Shown here: positions 43,987 to 56,685 of the stretch, in pieces
How the letters are laid out: each line of letters starts with the position of its first letter
Numbering within the stretch: position 1 is the first letter of the stretch
Assembly: GCA_007115705.1 (NCBI GenBank)
Contig: QXEO01000382.1
Coordinates: 5,895,208 to 5,959,207 of the forward strand
From: Dactylis glomerata
Lineage: Eukaryota > Streptophyta > Magnoliopsida > Poales > Poaceae
Length of the DNA stretch: 64,000 bases
Reading direction: 5' to 3'
Position numbers and translations under genes: made by a program
The notes under the pieces: generated by a model
The model's input: only the letters and a program-made list of their open reading frames with translations
Database searches by the model: none
What the model was told of the DNA's origin: nothing

Positions 43987-46307
43987 GAGTTGGTATCAGA
44001 GCCATCTTGACTGTAGGAGACCTTAGTTAGCATGGGCGTTAGATAGGAAAATAATATTTTGCTAAGACTAATTGCAAAGGTTATTTCTCCTAAGTAGCCA
44101 ATAGTATGGCTTATACCTTTCTCACCTCTTCAAAACTTCTAATCTTATCTCTCTGGTTTTCAAAAATGTTGAAGTTTATTACTCCATCTGTCTCATCTTC
44201 TTCAAAACTACCTGTTGGACGATGTCCCCAATTAGACCTATAACTTAGCAACGCAAGATGGAGCAAACTTCAGAAGGACGTCTTCAAACCTCTCCAGCTG
44301 CAAAGGAAGAAGGATATTGACAAATATTTTGCCCTTGGTTAGCACCAACAACTATGTCAAGATGCTGACCTTGTTCCTCCCTGGACTCGCACTTTTGCAG
44401 GACCAAGTACTTAGTTGCTTGACTAGTATTTATTAGGTTTGTTGAGCATGTATGCCACCAATGGCACACTTCAGCAATCCCTCTGAAGACCTCACAACCA
44501 TGTGATGTGATACAAAAAGACTTACAAAACTGCACTTCCCAAGTCAACATCAATGGCTCAACAACACTGCAACTTTACCACTAACTGCCATCAAGTTTCT
44601 GCTGAAGCGAGAGTCAAGGAGAATGAAGACATCAACAACTATGGCCAACCATGACCCTAGGATGAATAGGACTAACCCCAAATATCGCGCGTTTAGGCAT
44701 CGTTGGTACTTGAAGTACCTCGTGTGATTCTTGCTATTGTTTGTTGATTGCCTTGTGTGTTCTTGATGTTGTTTGTAGTTGCTTCATGTGTTTCTTGAGT
44801 GTGTGTTGTTACTTTGTGCTTGTGCTTATTTTGGCCCCGCAGCCTTAAAACCCTCAGGTGCGTAAAACCCTGAATAGGAAACCTCTCTAAAATGTGTTTT
44901 CCCTCTCATCCACTTATGTCTGCTCGAGTAGCATTCATAAAGTGAAACTAAGATGCTAACTCTAACCTAGGAAATAGTGGGAAATAACTCTTCTCGCAAC
45001 ACATACCCAAGATCCGACGCAATAATTTTTGCTACGTGCTTAAAGCTTCACCAAGACCTCTCTACAACGTCAAGGGAGCAGAAGATAGACCCGCCTGGGC
45101 TACAAAGGACTTCTATGAGACAAAGACTTCACTAACTCGGATTGTCTAACTTTAAATCTAGAGTTGTGCTAACATAGATGATACTCCCTCAACACCCCAA
45201 CACTTGCTAATCTTCTAACAAGCCACCTAACATTGAGCATAGAAGTATCAAAACCAAGTCTAACTTTCAAAGATCAACCCGTTATCGTCACTTGAAGCCC
45301 AAAGACTCACGTGCTTGATCTCCACTGAGCTAATAGAAGGGATGAAGACTCTCCAAAAATCAAGCCATCAATGTCGACTCTGCATTTAGGAGATATCAAT
45401 GGAGGTAGCAACAAGAAGAAGTGAAGACTTTTCTAACTAACTCGCTCGCTCGTTCAAATTTTAGCGGGTTGCAACCAAAGCTGACTTAGGACATGAGTAG
45501 AAATCCACATGAAGATTTCTCGGAAGATGAAGTCGACTCAAGGTATCCCAATATACCTTAGGATCCTCAAGGCTACAAGGAGTTAGAGAAGCAAGAAGAT
45601 CTTCACTGGTCTCCACCAACCCGAAGACAAGAAGAAATAGATCGTTGAGTACTGGAAGACACACCGTTGGTGGTGCGCTGCCACCTAAAGAGATTTCAGC
45701 TCAAGGACAAGACGACCTAGAAGAATGGTTTCCATTAGGACTAACCCACGCCTTGGTAGTTAGGAAGCGTAGAGGACTAAGTCAACAAATTTGGCGTGCC
45801 TATCAAGACTGAAGCATAAATGCTCTTGTCCACCATCCTTAATGGACTGCAAGCTCAAGATTAAGGGTCTACACCAACATCCAGCTTCAAGACACAACAC
45901 CAAGAATTGAAAACTCCGTGAATATACATGAAGGAAGAAACAACCACAAGACAACAAAAGCTACCCGAGAAGCCTCGACTCTTCAAGACCTCAATTTGCG
46001 AGCTAGAAACCTTCTAACTCTTGAAGAATCTTTTTGGGCATACTAGGTAGCCTAACCCCGCTAACTTTAAAAATGTTCTGACGAGGTTTCGATAGGATAC
46101 TTTCGGCAACATCAACTCTTCAGCCATCAATTTTAGCAACTAAAGACAATCTACACCTTCGGCAAAAGAAAGCCTTTGATGCAACTCAAAGTATCATCGG
46201 AGGATTGGAAGAGCAACCATTGAGGCCTAACTCTAACTTAGTCTCAGCACCTCTTACTGCTATGCTTAGGAATCTCGGGACGAGATTCTGTTTATGGGGG
46301 GAAGAGC
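43987..46307 (+). other. Interior of the giant-LTR element: primer site, no coding domain, purine tract
   Basis: Primer site TGGTATCAGAGCCA at 43991-44004 (initiator tRNA-Met). Purine tract TTTATGGGGGGAAGAGC ends at 46307. The 2.3 kb between contain no gag, protease, RT or integrase motif in any frame; the longest ORFs (44284-44553 minus, 45461-45664 minus) are unrecognised and unlikely to be coding. Confidence 0.85.
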
Positions 46308-49300
46308 TGTAACACCCCACTTTTTGTAACCCTGTTTAAGCTAGGTTTGGTAATGCAAAAATGAGGGCCAACAAAAACTTTTGCAACTAGATAAATAAAA
46401 TAATATTTCCTGCTTGTTTGCCTTGATTGTTGTAGGAATCTGGTTTGCAAGAGTGTTGTTGCTGGGTGAGTTAGTGGACCAACACAATCCTTGTGCCCTT
46501 GTGATCATGCCTTTATTTATGCTTCTGGCTATTTTTCTAAAAACCATTATCTTGGCAAACTCTCCTTTATCAAATCATTTCATTTGTCCAAAACAAGAGC
46601 CAAAATTTATCTTTGACACAAAGCTTTTATCAAAACTAAGTATTTACAAAAATTTCTGGACCTACAAAGTAGAGTGGTCCCACTATTTTACAAACTTATA
46701 TTTGGTTGATATTTATAAAAGGATTTCAAAACGCCTTTAAGAAAACTTTCTAAGGGAGATGCTATGTCTCCACTAGTTTCTGAAAAATCTACAAAAAGCT
46801 CTACTCCTTTATTGAAAATCTCTTCTACTTGACCATGGCATGATCATCATTGAGCACTTGTTAAATCATTGTTTCTGGTGGTGCTAGATTAACTGCAAAT
46901 GATTGACCTTGTGTGGTGAGTTGACTTTGTGTGACTTTGATATGTTGTTTGTGTGTAGATATAATCCTCACTTAGGCCTGTGGCCTAACCTATTCCAAGT
47001 ACATCCATTATTATTTTGTCACATACAAGTTGTTCTCATGCTATGCTTCAAATAAAACCCATCTTGTTGTTTTTCCACTCAATCCTGGATCCCTACCCCT
47101 AATGTCTTAGTCTTATCATGAGACATTAGGAGCCCCATTTTGAGGAATCTTACAACTAATCAAACTAGCCCAAGGAAGGCACCCATGGTGTTATTAAAAT
47201 CATCTTCATCCAATCATAAAAGGGTTCACTCAAAATTTAGAAAAATCTTTTTCTTGCAAACATTTTATCAAACACCTAGTGTGCAGACTTAGTGTCTGTT
47301 AACAGATTCAGTTTTCTAACGCTTATATTAAGCTCATCTATTCTATCCATGGCAATGTACCTTCCTAGAACTCATATTTGGCATGTGATCTTCCATTCTT
47401 TCCATTACCACCTGGTCATTTGAGGCCATCTTCAACTTGCTTCAATTATGTTTCTGAGGCTAATCAACTCACTGACCATTTGACTATTATCATATGTAGT
47501 TTTGCTCACACTTTTAGAATTCGAAATTAAATTGTTCAGAGACCATTCCTTGACCTATTCCTCTTATGTTTGATCTTCTCTAACCATCTATACATTTGCA
47601 TGTGCATTTTGAGGTATGCCACCTATTTATATGGGATGGTTTTGAACCCTAGTCAAAACTGTTTCCAACCCTTTCTATCTCACTTAATCCTCTTGGTCAC
47701 TTGCCAATATCCACCACCAACTCTCTTCATAAACCTAAACCCTCCTCAAATAACATTGGAAATGTTATTCTTGCTCCTTATCAACCCTTTCATCCTCAGA
47801 AATAACTCCTATAAGACTATCTCCTATTTCTATCTTTCTTATTAAATAGGAATGCATGGAATGGGATCTAGGCCATCTCTTGCACCTTTCTCTCATTAAA
47901 TAAACCTGATGGAACTCAACCATGCTATCATATGCATGCTTGCTCCTAGGAACCCAAAAGCTCTAGTTGCTCATTTGCATTTTTTTTCTTTTCCAAAGTT
48001 TAATTCGACCAACTATCCATATGCAAAATCTTGATGATCCTCTTAAATGCTAAAAATTGTTCAACTTGACCATTTCCTTAAGCATACCAAATGACACCCT
48101 CTGATCTATCCTTGCAATGCCTTTGTTTGGAGCAAGGTGAAGCACACTCAAAATTTAAATTTGGTTCATGCATGCATTTGGCAACATATCCTTATCCAAC
48201 TTCCAAACTTCTTTGAAAACCTCCACCAAACCATCTCTTTGACTAGTCCAGCACCCCCTACCCCTCTCTGGTCGAAATTCCACTGCAGCAGCTCCTCCAC
48301 TTCTTGTCTTTAGTGGTTGGAAGTAGGGAGAATAGGATCCATGCCAACACATTGTCTATCACCAAAAAAAAAATTATATTGCAGCCTTCACCCCTCTCTT
48401 CCTGGCCAAGCCAGCCATCCAGCTGTACCACACTCACCCTCTCCACCGCCCACTCGACCAACTAGAGCACCTCACCTAGCCCCACATGCCCCAAACCGAC
48501 CCAAACCCTACCGTGAGCCTCTCCCTTTGTTTATAAGGACCCAGACCGTCCCAGCCTCACCGTCCTGGCTCATTACACTCCACAAACTTCCCTCTACCGC
48601 TCCTAGAGCCCACGCTCACGCCCCCATCTGCTACTGCCGTGGAGAACAAGTTTTTCATTTCGGTGCTGCAAGCTTTCGAGGAGCATAGCCACCGAACCAA
48701 ACCTTCTTTGCCTCTCCCCTCAATGCCATATGAATTCCCTCTTCCAGATCTACCTAATCATGCCCTTATACTCGTGCAGGAGATCCCGGAGTCGCCTCTG
48801 TCACCTCGCCCCTGCCCGCACCGTCGCAGACGGGGTCGACGCTCCCGAGCTCCAACCTCCTTGCCAGAGCCATCCTCAAGGTCGGCATGAGCTCCGCATC
48901 CGCTCTGCCACCTCCCCGCCGGCCTGCTGCAACCCTAGGCGAGCCCCTGCGAGATCCCGACCCAGCTAGGGTTTCCGCCATGATTCCCGTGACTGGAGGA
49001 AGAAGACGTTCGATAGCCGTCGATGATGACTTGATCCAACGGCCGCAATCGCTCCATACCCCTTCGGTCTTCCGCCCGCTGACGGCCAGGCCCCGCCTAG
49101 CAGGCCGGTTGACTGCGCCCTTCCCGCGCGCTGCGGGCGAAAGGGGCCGGAACCCGGCGGACCGGCCCAGATCCGCCCCGACCTGGCCCATTGAGTGTTT
49201 TTTTTTTGGAAAAATGCTTAACTTTTTCAGCAGATCTGTGATATTGCAAATTCTATAGAAAAATATCTATACATATATTTTGCCTGATTCAAAATGTTGT

Positions 49301-52042
49301 GGACTCCTTATTTAGTTAGCAGTCTAATGGTACTGCATGCATCTCCTTTAAATCACTGTAGATTTACTTGTATTTAAATTGAGTAGATCGAGTTGCTTTT
49401 CACTCAAAAACCCAAATCTAAAGTTTTATAATTTGAAAGTGAGTGGTTTCAATTTTCAGTGATGCTATGTGGTACTTTGAGACCTAAGAAACTTGTTTTG
49501 ATATTTTAGGGTTATTATTTTCTCCGTAGTATTTATTTTGGTGTTAATAGAATTTAGCATTGTTTTATTTATTGTGCCCAATAGAAATAATCTTTTTGGG
49601 TGATTCCACTTCTGGTGTGTTGTGCATTGCAGTAGCTTTCCAATATGGTCTCTGGTAGAATTTTAGGGTCTACAGAAAGTTTTAGGGAATTAAATTGCTT
49701 TTCTAGTGTTAAGCGAGATTAGGAAATTCATTATAAATCAACCCCAACCTATTTTGGGATGATTCCAATTGGGTTGGTTTTGTAACCTTGTTAGCTATCT
49801 GATGCTATGCTGGTTGGCATGTTTTGAACAAGTTTGATGCCTGCATGATGTTTGTGTTGAGTTTAGGGTTATTTTACTATTAGAAATTGTTTTCCCTATT
49901 AATTTTGTAGCTTTACTTTTATAAGATGAAGTCTTGGTTCAGAAAACTTGTTGCTTATCTACAAGCATGCTTATTTTGCTATTTGACCTATATGGCCACC
50001 TGCATGCTTGATTGAGGTGAAGTGGTGAAGTTCTTACTATGTTTGAAAAACCCTAGTTTTAATAGGATTACCTTGCTACTAAAAATCTATGGAATCTTAT
50101 TTTAGATTCTAAACATGTTTGTTTCTGATACTCTATGGTGGTGTGGTATTGAGTGCTGAAAGGCTTGTGACTTGTGTATGCATGTATGCTTATTGTGTGC
50201 TTTTATTTTTCCGGCGATAGATTCGAACGACGAGTGTGCGGAGAAGGGGGAGGACTTTGAGTATCAAGAAGAAAAGGACCAGGGACAAGCCACTCAAGGC
50301 AAGCCATCTACTTGTTGCATATCTGAAATCCTATATGTCACTATGCATTGCTCTACTCTTGCTTTCATTACTATGCATTGTTTTCTTATATTGCTATTTC
50401 CCTCTTGATAGCAATAGTTGGTGACTTAGCTCCACAAGTCAACTTGATATCATCCTTGAGATGACCCCTATTGTGACCTATTGCAACACCTCTTCTATTA
50501 GAGACTTGATGACTAGCATCAATGTCTTTGGAAAACTTGTAGTGGAGCCAAAACTCTAGGAAATTGGGATTACTCTCGGGAAACATTTCGAAAGTGGTTT
50601 CGAAAACCTTGGAGTAGTTTCTACTTCATTGAGATGTTTTAAAATGGTTTCATAAACAAGGAGTGGACAATGGGAGATGAAGGAGGTAGTGGATTTTCTG
50701 GAAAAAGGGCATTGTGTATAAGTGTTCGCCAAACCAATTACCCCCGTGCAACCACATTACCCGGTATGGGACGGGCTTAGTTTGAAGTCTATGTGCTTTA
50801 GTGCGGGGAGCCTCATACTATATAGGGGTTTGCAGGACTCCGGAATCCGGGTTGCCGCTAGTTTATGGGCAATAGTAAATCGGGATCCTTCGGGATTTAT
50901 CCGGCCGGAAGACACTTGGGTTCTCCCGCCGTGGCGCCGGAGTGACACTCTGAGGGAGGTACTGCCGGGGCATGCCGGGGAGGTAAACTCCACAGGGTAG
51001 GCACCCGTACTAAGGTAGATAGATGGAGGGCTTCGATCAATTATCCGAACCCCGCATACTTGCGTATGACGGTCCGTGGTGGAATCCCGGCGGATTTATC
51101 GAATGGTGTGGGTAAAGTGTACAACCTCTGCAGAGTGTAATCTATTCGAATAGCCGCGTCCTCGGTCATGGACGGTTGGAATGGCCATACTTAACCTGTG
51201 TCGAGTTTTGGTTTTACAAAAATGTTTTCGAGAGAAAATGGAGAAGGGTGCCGGATGGAGTACTCGGAGGGTACTGCCATGGCACGGTTATGGTTCGGAG
51301 TACTTGCAGGGTACTGTCGAAGGAATGGAAGTGGTCATGTGTGATTGACCGGAATTAATAAGGATGGTGGTCATGTTTGATTGACCGCCGGCTTTTCTCT
51401 TGAAAAGGAGTTTCCCCCTTTCCTAGAGCTTTTGCAAAGACTTCTCTTGTAAGTATCTTCTTTAATAAGGATATAGAGATGTCGTATGACATGCTATATC
51501 GACACGAGAATCTTTCTACAAATCTTCTTTAATAAGGATATAGAAATATCGTAGGACATGCTATATCGACAAGAGAAACATTCTAGTATTAAGCTGCCTT
51601 CAAACAAGCCAACCTTGCTACAGCCCAAATAGCATGTGTTTATCTTCTCCTAGATGGTTTGCGAGTACAATTCCAAAATGTACTCACGGCTTTGTCCCTG
51701 GCTATTAACTTGGCCAGATTATGGAGAAGACTACTCGGAAGGTGACGATGGCTACGACGACGCTGGTGCAAACTAGGAACGTCTCCCAGTCTGTTGCCTG
51801 TAGGGTAGTAGGCATGACATGGGTCATCAACGCTGCTTGGTATCCGCTGCTTAGTTGTAGACTTGCCCTGCGTGGCAATATCATACTCGTTCATGTGACC
51901 AATTGTAACCATTATTCGGTACTGTAAAGGATGATGTAATTCTGTTATCAACTCGGATATGTGGATTCACGACGCACTGATCATGGGATCATGAATTGTA
52001 TGCATATCGGGTATTCCGGATGGGTAATCCGGGGTCCCCACA
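46308..52042 (+). repeat. Giant-LTR element 3' LTR (5735 bp)
   Basis: Second direct repeat, ending GTCCCCACA before the GTGCC target duplication. Confidence 0.95.
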
Positions 52043-54115
52043 GTGCCTATCACTATTCCTCTCTATGATGTTTTATAGGATACCACAGTCGTTGCTGAAA
52101 ATCGTGCTCAAAACGACGTACCTATGCCGTCACAATCTTTTTTTAATGATTATACTGCTGAGGTCAGCAACACGGACACCAGAGCGGATTCTGCCAAACC
52201 CTCCACTAGCGCTGATCTCGAGGAGGATACTCCCGCGTCGCCCTCGCTGGGTTCCCGCGCCGCGTCCCCGGAATCCGAGGATGATCCGGTCAGGCCTACT
52301 CCGCCCAGCCCCGCCCCGGCGTCATCATCGCATGCGTCGTCATCGCATGCCAATGACCCGCCCAGCCCTGCTGCATCATCATCGCATGTGCAGTCCAGCG
52401 CCGCGTCGCCTTCTCCAGCTCCAACACCCATCCGCGCCCCTCGCCGCGCCGTGCAGCCGACTGTTTCTGCTGCTCCTCCTCCTGCTGGACCGAGAACGCG
52501 TTTACAACAAGGTATTCGACAACCGAAAAAATACACTAACGGTACTGTTCGTTATGGCATGCTTGCTTCTACAGGAGAACCTCAAAATTTACCTGCAGCT
52601 CTCAATGATCCTCATTGGCGTGCTGCCATGCAAGAAGAATACAATGCGCTCATGGAAAATCAAACATGGACCCTTGTTCCTTCTAGCTCAAACAAGAATC
52701 TGATTGATTGCAAGTGGGTTTATCGTATCAAGCATCGTGCTGATGGTACAATTGATCGTTACAAGGCACGTCTTGTTGCAAAGGGTTTTAAGCAACGGTA
52801 TGGCATTGACTATGAAGATACTTTCAGCCCTGTTGTCAAAATAGCCACTATTCGCATTGTTCTCTCCATTGTTGTCTCTCGTGATTGGAGTCTTCGGCAG
52901 CTAGATGTCAAGAACGCGTTTCTTCATGGTGTTCTGGAAGAGGAAGTCTATATGAAACAACCACCTGGTTTTGAAAACCCTGATACTCCACATCATGTTT
53001 GCAGGCTTGACAAAGCTCTCTATGGCCTCAAGCAAGCTCCTCGAGCATGGTATTCTCGGCTGAGTGCAAAACTCCAAGATCTTGGGTTTCTCCCTTCCAA
53101 GGCTGACACCTCTTTATTTCTCTATAACAAGTCTGGTGTTACTATTTTTGTCTTGATCTATGTTGATGACATAATTGTGACCAGCTCCTCAGATCATGCT
53201 ATAGCAACTTTGCTCAAGGATCTTAATTCTCATTTTGCCATCAAAGATTTGGGTGCTCTTCATTTCTTTCTTGGTATTTAAGTACAGCGGACTTCTCATA
53301 GTCTTCTCCTCACACAAGCCAAATATGCCCATGATCTTCTTGCCAAAGTTGGTATGCTTGACTGTAAGTCAGCGCCTACACCTCTGTCTTCATATGAGCC
53401 ATTATCACTACATGAAGGTACTCCTCTTGGTCCTGAGGACAGTTCTCAGTACAGAAGCATTGTTGGTGCTCTCCAGTACCTCACTCTTACGCGTCCAGAT
53501 CTATCGTTTTCGGTTAATAAGGTCTGTCAATACCTTCATGCTCCTACTACTACTCATTGGACTGCAGTTAAACGCATTCTTCGTTATGTGAAAAATACAT
53601 CTCAGCTTGGTATCACCTTCAGAAAATCTTCTTCTACACTTCTTAGTGCCTTTTCAGATGCTGATTGGGCCGGATGCATTGAGGATCGGCACTCCACTGG
53701 AGGTTTTGCTACTTTCATAGGTCCAAACTTGGTTTCTTGGATTGCTCGCAAGCAAGATTCAGTGTCTCGTTCTAGCACTGAAGCTGAATACAAAGCTCTG
53801 GCCAATGCCACTACAGAATTAATATGGGTAGAAGCTCTTCTCCGTGAACTTGGAGTATGTCTTCGTCAGAAGCCCTGTCTCTGGTGTGATAATTTGGGTG
53901 CCACATATCTCTCAGTCAATCCTGTCTTCCATGCTCGCACCAAGCATATTGAGATAGACTACCATTTTGTTCGTGAACGTGTTGCACAAAATCGTCTGGA
54001 TATCAGGTTCATCTCTACCAAGGACCAAATAGTTGATGGGTTTACCAAGGCTCTTCCTGTCAAAGGCTTCGATGAGTTCAAGCGTAATCTAAATCTCTCC
54101 CGAGCTTTAGATTAA
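52043..54115 (+). pseudogene. Copia 2 linker, reverse transcriptase and RNase H part, one stop inside
   Basis: Resumes after the GTGCC duplication (ITIPLYDV). An Ala/Ser/Pro-rich linker starts at 52124, then RT motifs WRAAMQEEYNALMENQTW, FSPVVKIATIRIVLS, LYGLKQAPRAWYSRLS and YVDDIIVTS. TAA at 53279-53281 follows FFLGI where a Glu is usual, and the frame then continues unbroken through RNase H (DADWAG, STEAEYKAL, CLWCDNLGATYLS) to TAA at 54113-54115. The C-terminal half is well preserved. Confidence 0.93.
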
Positions 54116-54122
54116 GGGGGGA

Positions 54123-54277
54123 TGCTAGCACATGTAATATGTACATGTATGTGTACGGAGTAGTACTCCGACCATACACATACAAAACCTTGTACCACCA
54201 CGTAGGGGGCTCTTCCCTACTATATAACACGCAACCGATGGCCCGATAGGGCACGCATTATTCCACACAAATTGACA
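54123..54277 (+). repeat. Copia 2 3' LTR
   Basis: 155 bp, TGCTAGCACATG ... AAATTGACA, preceded by purine tract AAGGGGGGA (54114-54122). TATATAA at 54221-54227. Confidence 0.94.
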
Positions 54278-54282
54278 GTGTT

Positions 54283-55230
54283 AACTTGCTAGTTGACGTG
54301 GTAGGGCTCCTTGGTGGTGAGTTTGTCAAGCTCATACGTGATGTGCTAAGTGGCTCCCGAGTCCACATACCACGCTAGATCGAAGTGTTGCTGTCCACCA
54401 TTAGCACTAAAGGCAACAACTGCATTGGCAGCCATAGCTATCTACTTTTCAGTGTTGCTGCCATCATTGCCAATGCTGAGGAAGCGCAGTTTAAGCGTTT
54501 GAAGCACTTGGATGCAATATGGAGAGGGATGTCACATAGTTGGCACACAATAGTGCCACACCCACTCGTAGTTTGCTTGGTACCAAGGGAGACCGGCACC
54601 TTTGGCTGGTAGGACGGCGGTGGAGATAGACGTGCATCTGGGCGGTAGGGTGGACGGAACTCACCATCGCATGGGGCACCGTAAGCAGCATGTGCTGCCG
54701 CTCAATATGGAGCTGGCGAGGAGTAGTGAGCCGCCAGATAGTAAAGCTCTCCTGCGCAGCGTGAATTCTGACGGTGCTCCGTAGCTTGAAGCTATGCAAA
54801 CAGATACCGAATCGGCATCAGTGTAGTATGCAAGTTGACAACCTCATAAAGTGCATCATATTCCTTTGAAAGGCCACCGAGAATATAGTAGATAAGCTCA
54901 TCGTCGCAAAGAGATTGGCCAATGCTTTTTAACTCATCAGCGAGAGCCTTCATCTTGGTAAAGTAGACTTTCATGGTCATGTCCCACTTCTTGAGTTCGG
55001 CCATCTGCTGTCGGAGTCCAGAGAAGCGCGCAAAGGAGGTGGCGGCGAAAGCGCCGGCCAGGGTCTCCCACGCATCCCGTGCTGTACTGGCAAACATCAT
55101 CATGCCGGCGACGCTTTTAGTCATGGAGGAGACAAACCGGAGAGGAGGGCTTGGTCTTGTTGAACCCAGTGTTGATAGGCTGGATTTGGCAGCACTAGCA
55201 ACACTTGTTTGGGCCTGGAAAACCGATGGC
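54283..55230 (-). pseudogene. Copia D: gag, zinc knuckle and protease start
   Basis: Minus strand: NPAYQHWVQQDQALL near 55190-55145, then STARDAWETLAGAFA and DELIYYILGGLSKEYDAL (gag UBN2-type domain), zinc knuckle CQLCDIPLHIASKC (about 54550-54505), and protease YVDSGATYHI with ELDKLTTKEPYH near 54390-54300. Several frame changes. The sequence continues at 35261 across copia 2. The N-terminal gag and 5' LTR are not clearly recognisable to the right of 55230. Confidence 0.87.
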
Positions 55231-55338
55231 CTGCACTCAACGACAAGACAAGACGACACATCTACAGACCACGCTAGCCTACTATATAAGGAACCACACT
55301 GATCTGAAATACGCACGAGATTCCGAGAGCGGCCATTT

Positions 55339-55753
55339 GGAGCTCAGGCTTCATGGTGGCCAAATTTTAAGCCTCTAAAATTTTAAATTTGGATGCTTTA
55401 AAAAAATTGAAAAAAAATATCTAGTCGTAGCTAATGTTATACTCTATCATTGTGTAATTTTTTGGTCAAAATACGCTATATTTTGGGCTCAGCAAAAATA
55501 ACAAATTAAGGTTTTGGAGTCTATGAACAGTGATGAACAGTAGACTGGAAACATGGTTTTGTCTTTTTGTGAGATTTTGTTAATTTTACTGAGCCCAAAA
55601 TACAACATATTTTGATCTGAAAATTTGCACAATAATAAAGTGCAACATTGGCTAAGTCTACGTATTTTTAATTTTTTTTGAAACATCTAAATTTGAATTT
55701 TTAAAGCTTCAAAGAAGGAAAACTTAAAAAAGGCTCACTGGAGCCCGAGCTCC
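55339..55753. mobile_element. Fold-back element with arms of about 180 bp
   Basis: The left arm (GGAGCTC at 55339, then AAATTTGGATGCTTT, TATTTTGGGCTCAG near 55486) is the imperfect reverse complement of the right arm (CTGAGCCCAAAATA near 55590, then AAACATCTAAATTT, GAGCTCC at 55747-55753). The loop near 55515-55565 holds GAACAGTGATGAACAGTAG. Target duplication not resolved; class uncertain. Confidence 0.75.
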
Positions 55754-56263
55754 ATCTTGAGTTTTTGCTACGTTCCCCTATTGTTGTCGAGCCATAGTTT
55801 GAGTCAGACATTTGTAATCTTGATTGCGAAAAGTTGCTTTGGCCCCCAATGCTCTTGCCAAGTGGATCCATCTTTTACCGCTGCTTCTTTCAGTCCATCC
55901 ATCCATCTGTCTGTATGCTTCAAACATGGATACAGCTTCCGACTAGTATATGAGTATGTATATCACCAGCTTCTTTGTACTATTTCTCTGTGAATTGCAT
56001 TACATGACTAGCAACAAACTATGCCGACAGCGAAGTGGACGCGTAGCTGCCTTCGCTTACCATGTGCAGTGTGGTTTGTATTGTAGTGTCACTCATAGGC
56101 ATATAGGGCTGCAGAGCTCGTAGCTGTTTTGTTGCACAGTGAAACGCATGGGCATATATGACTCCAACACTCGTCTCCGTCAAATCCATCTTCTTCCTCC
56201 TTTAGCCCTGCTTGACTCCGTGATTTATCTCTTGCCCCTCTCGGCGCCAGCAAGCTCATAGCC
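55754..56263. other. Unassigned sequence
   Basis: I see no coding region, element boundary or repeat in this stretch. Confidence 0.4.
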
Positions 56264-56685
56264 ATGTCCGATGCATCGTCTTCCTTGATGCAAGCAATCA
56301 CTCATCCCCTTCCTCTGATTCGCTGTCCTATATGTGGGCGAGCAGAAGCTCTTGTCGCACATATGTTGTTCGTCGAGCTGGGAAAAATTAGGGCCGACTC
56401 TTTTACAAAGTGCACCAAAACGGTAAGCTTTTCTAATCGATTACAATATCAACAACTGTGAATCGCAAATGTTCCTTTTTTGTCATCTTTAATTCTTTAT
56501 CAGCGTGCGCCCGAGGTTGCAACTTCCGGGAGTGGCACAAGCTTTACGCCAAAGGCCATCAACCGCATGCAGCATCAGCGATGAGCAGTATGTCAAGGCT
56601 ATGTTGTTCCATGATTCCATCTCCACCGCCTCTCATTCCATCCGAGCTTTCGCGGATTGACATTGGTTTTAACCAGCCCCTGTAG
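56264..56685 (+). pseudogene. Fragment resembling a GRF-zinc-finger gene (first two exons)
   Basis: ATG at 56264 opens a 53-codon exon: Ser-rich start, then LPLIRCPICGRAEALV and FTKCTKT, ending at a GTAAGC donor (56423). After an acceptor TTTATCAG (56503) comes CARGCNFREWHKLYAK, which suits the second half of a C-x2-C ... C ... G-C-x-F GRF-type zinc finger. The two parts are not in the same phase with this splice, so the copy is probably broken. Family assignment rests on motif layout only. Confidence 0.4.

Larger units (their letters stand above)
38250..52042 (+). mobile_element. Giant-LTR, non-coding retrotransposon (LARD-type) nested in copia 2
   Basis: Two nearly identical direct repeats of 5737 bp (38250-43986) and 5735 bp (46308-52042), beginning TGTAACACCCC and ending GTCCYCACA, flank a 2.3-kb interior. 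Target duplication GTGCC is at 38245-38249 and 52043-52047. The initiator tRNA-Met primer site (43991) and a purine tract before 46308 confirm LTR identity. The interior has no gag or pol, so it fits large retrotransposon derivatives such as barley Sukkula; family assignment is unverified. LTRs differ by roughly 1 percent by eye. Confidence 0.93.
35262..54277 (+). mobile_element. Copia 2: Ty1/copia element split by the giant-LTR element
   Basis: 155-bp LTRs at 35262-35416 and 54123-54277, target duplication GTGTT at 35257-35261 and 54278-54282, initiator tRNA-Met primer site and a purine tract. The LTRs differ at about 10 of 155 positions by eye, mostly C/T or A/G changes, so it is older than copia 1. 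The interior is broken by several stops and frameshifts and by the insertion 38250-52042. Without that insertion the element is about 5.2 kb. Confidence 0.95.
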
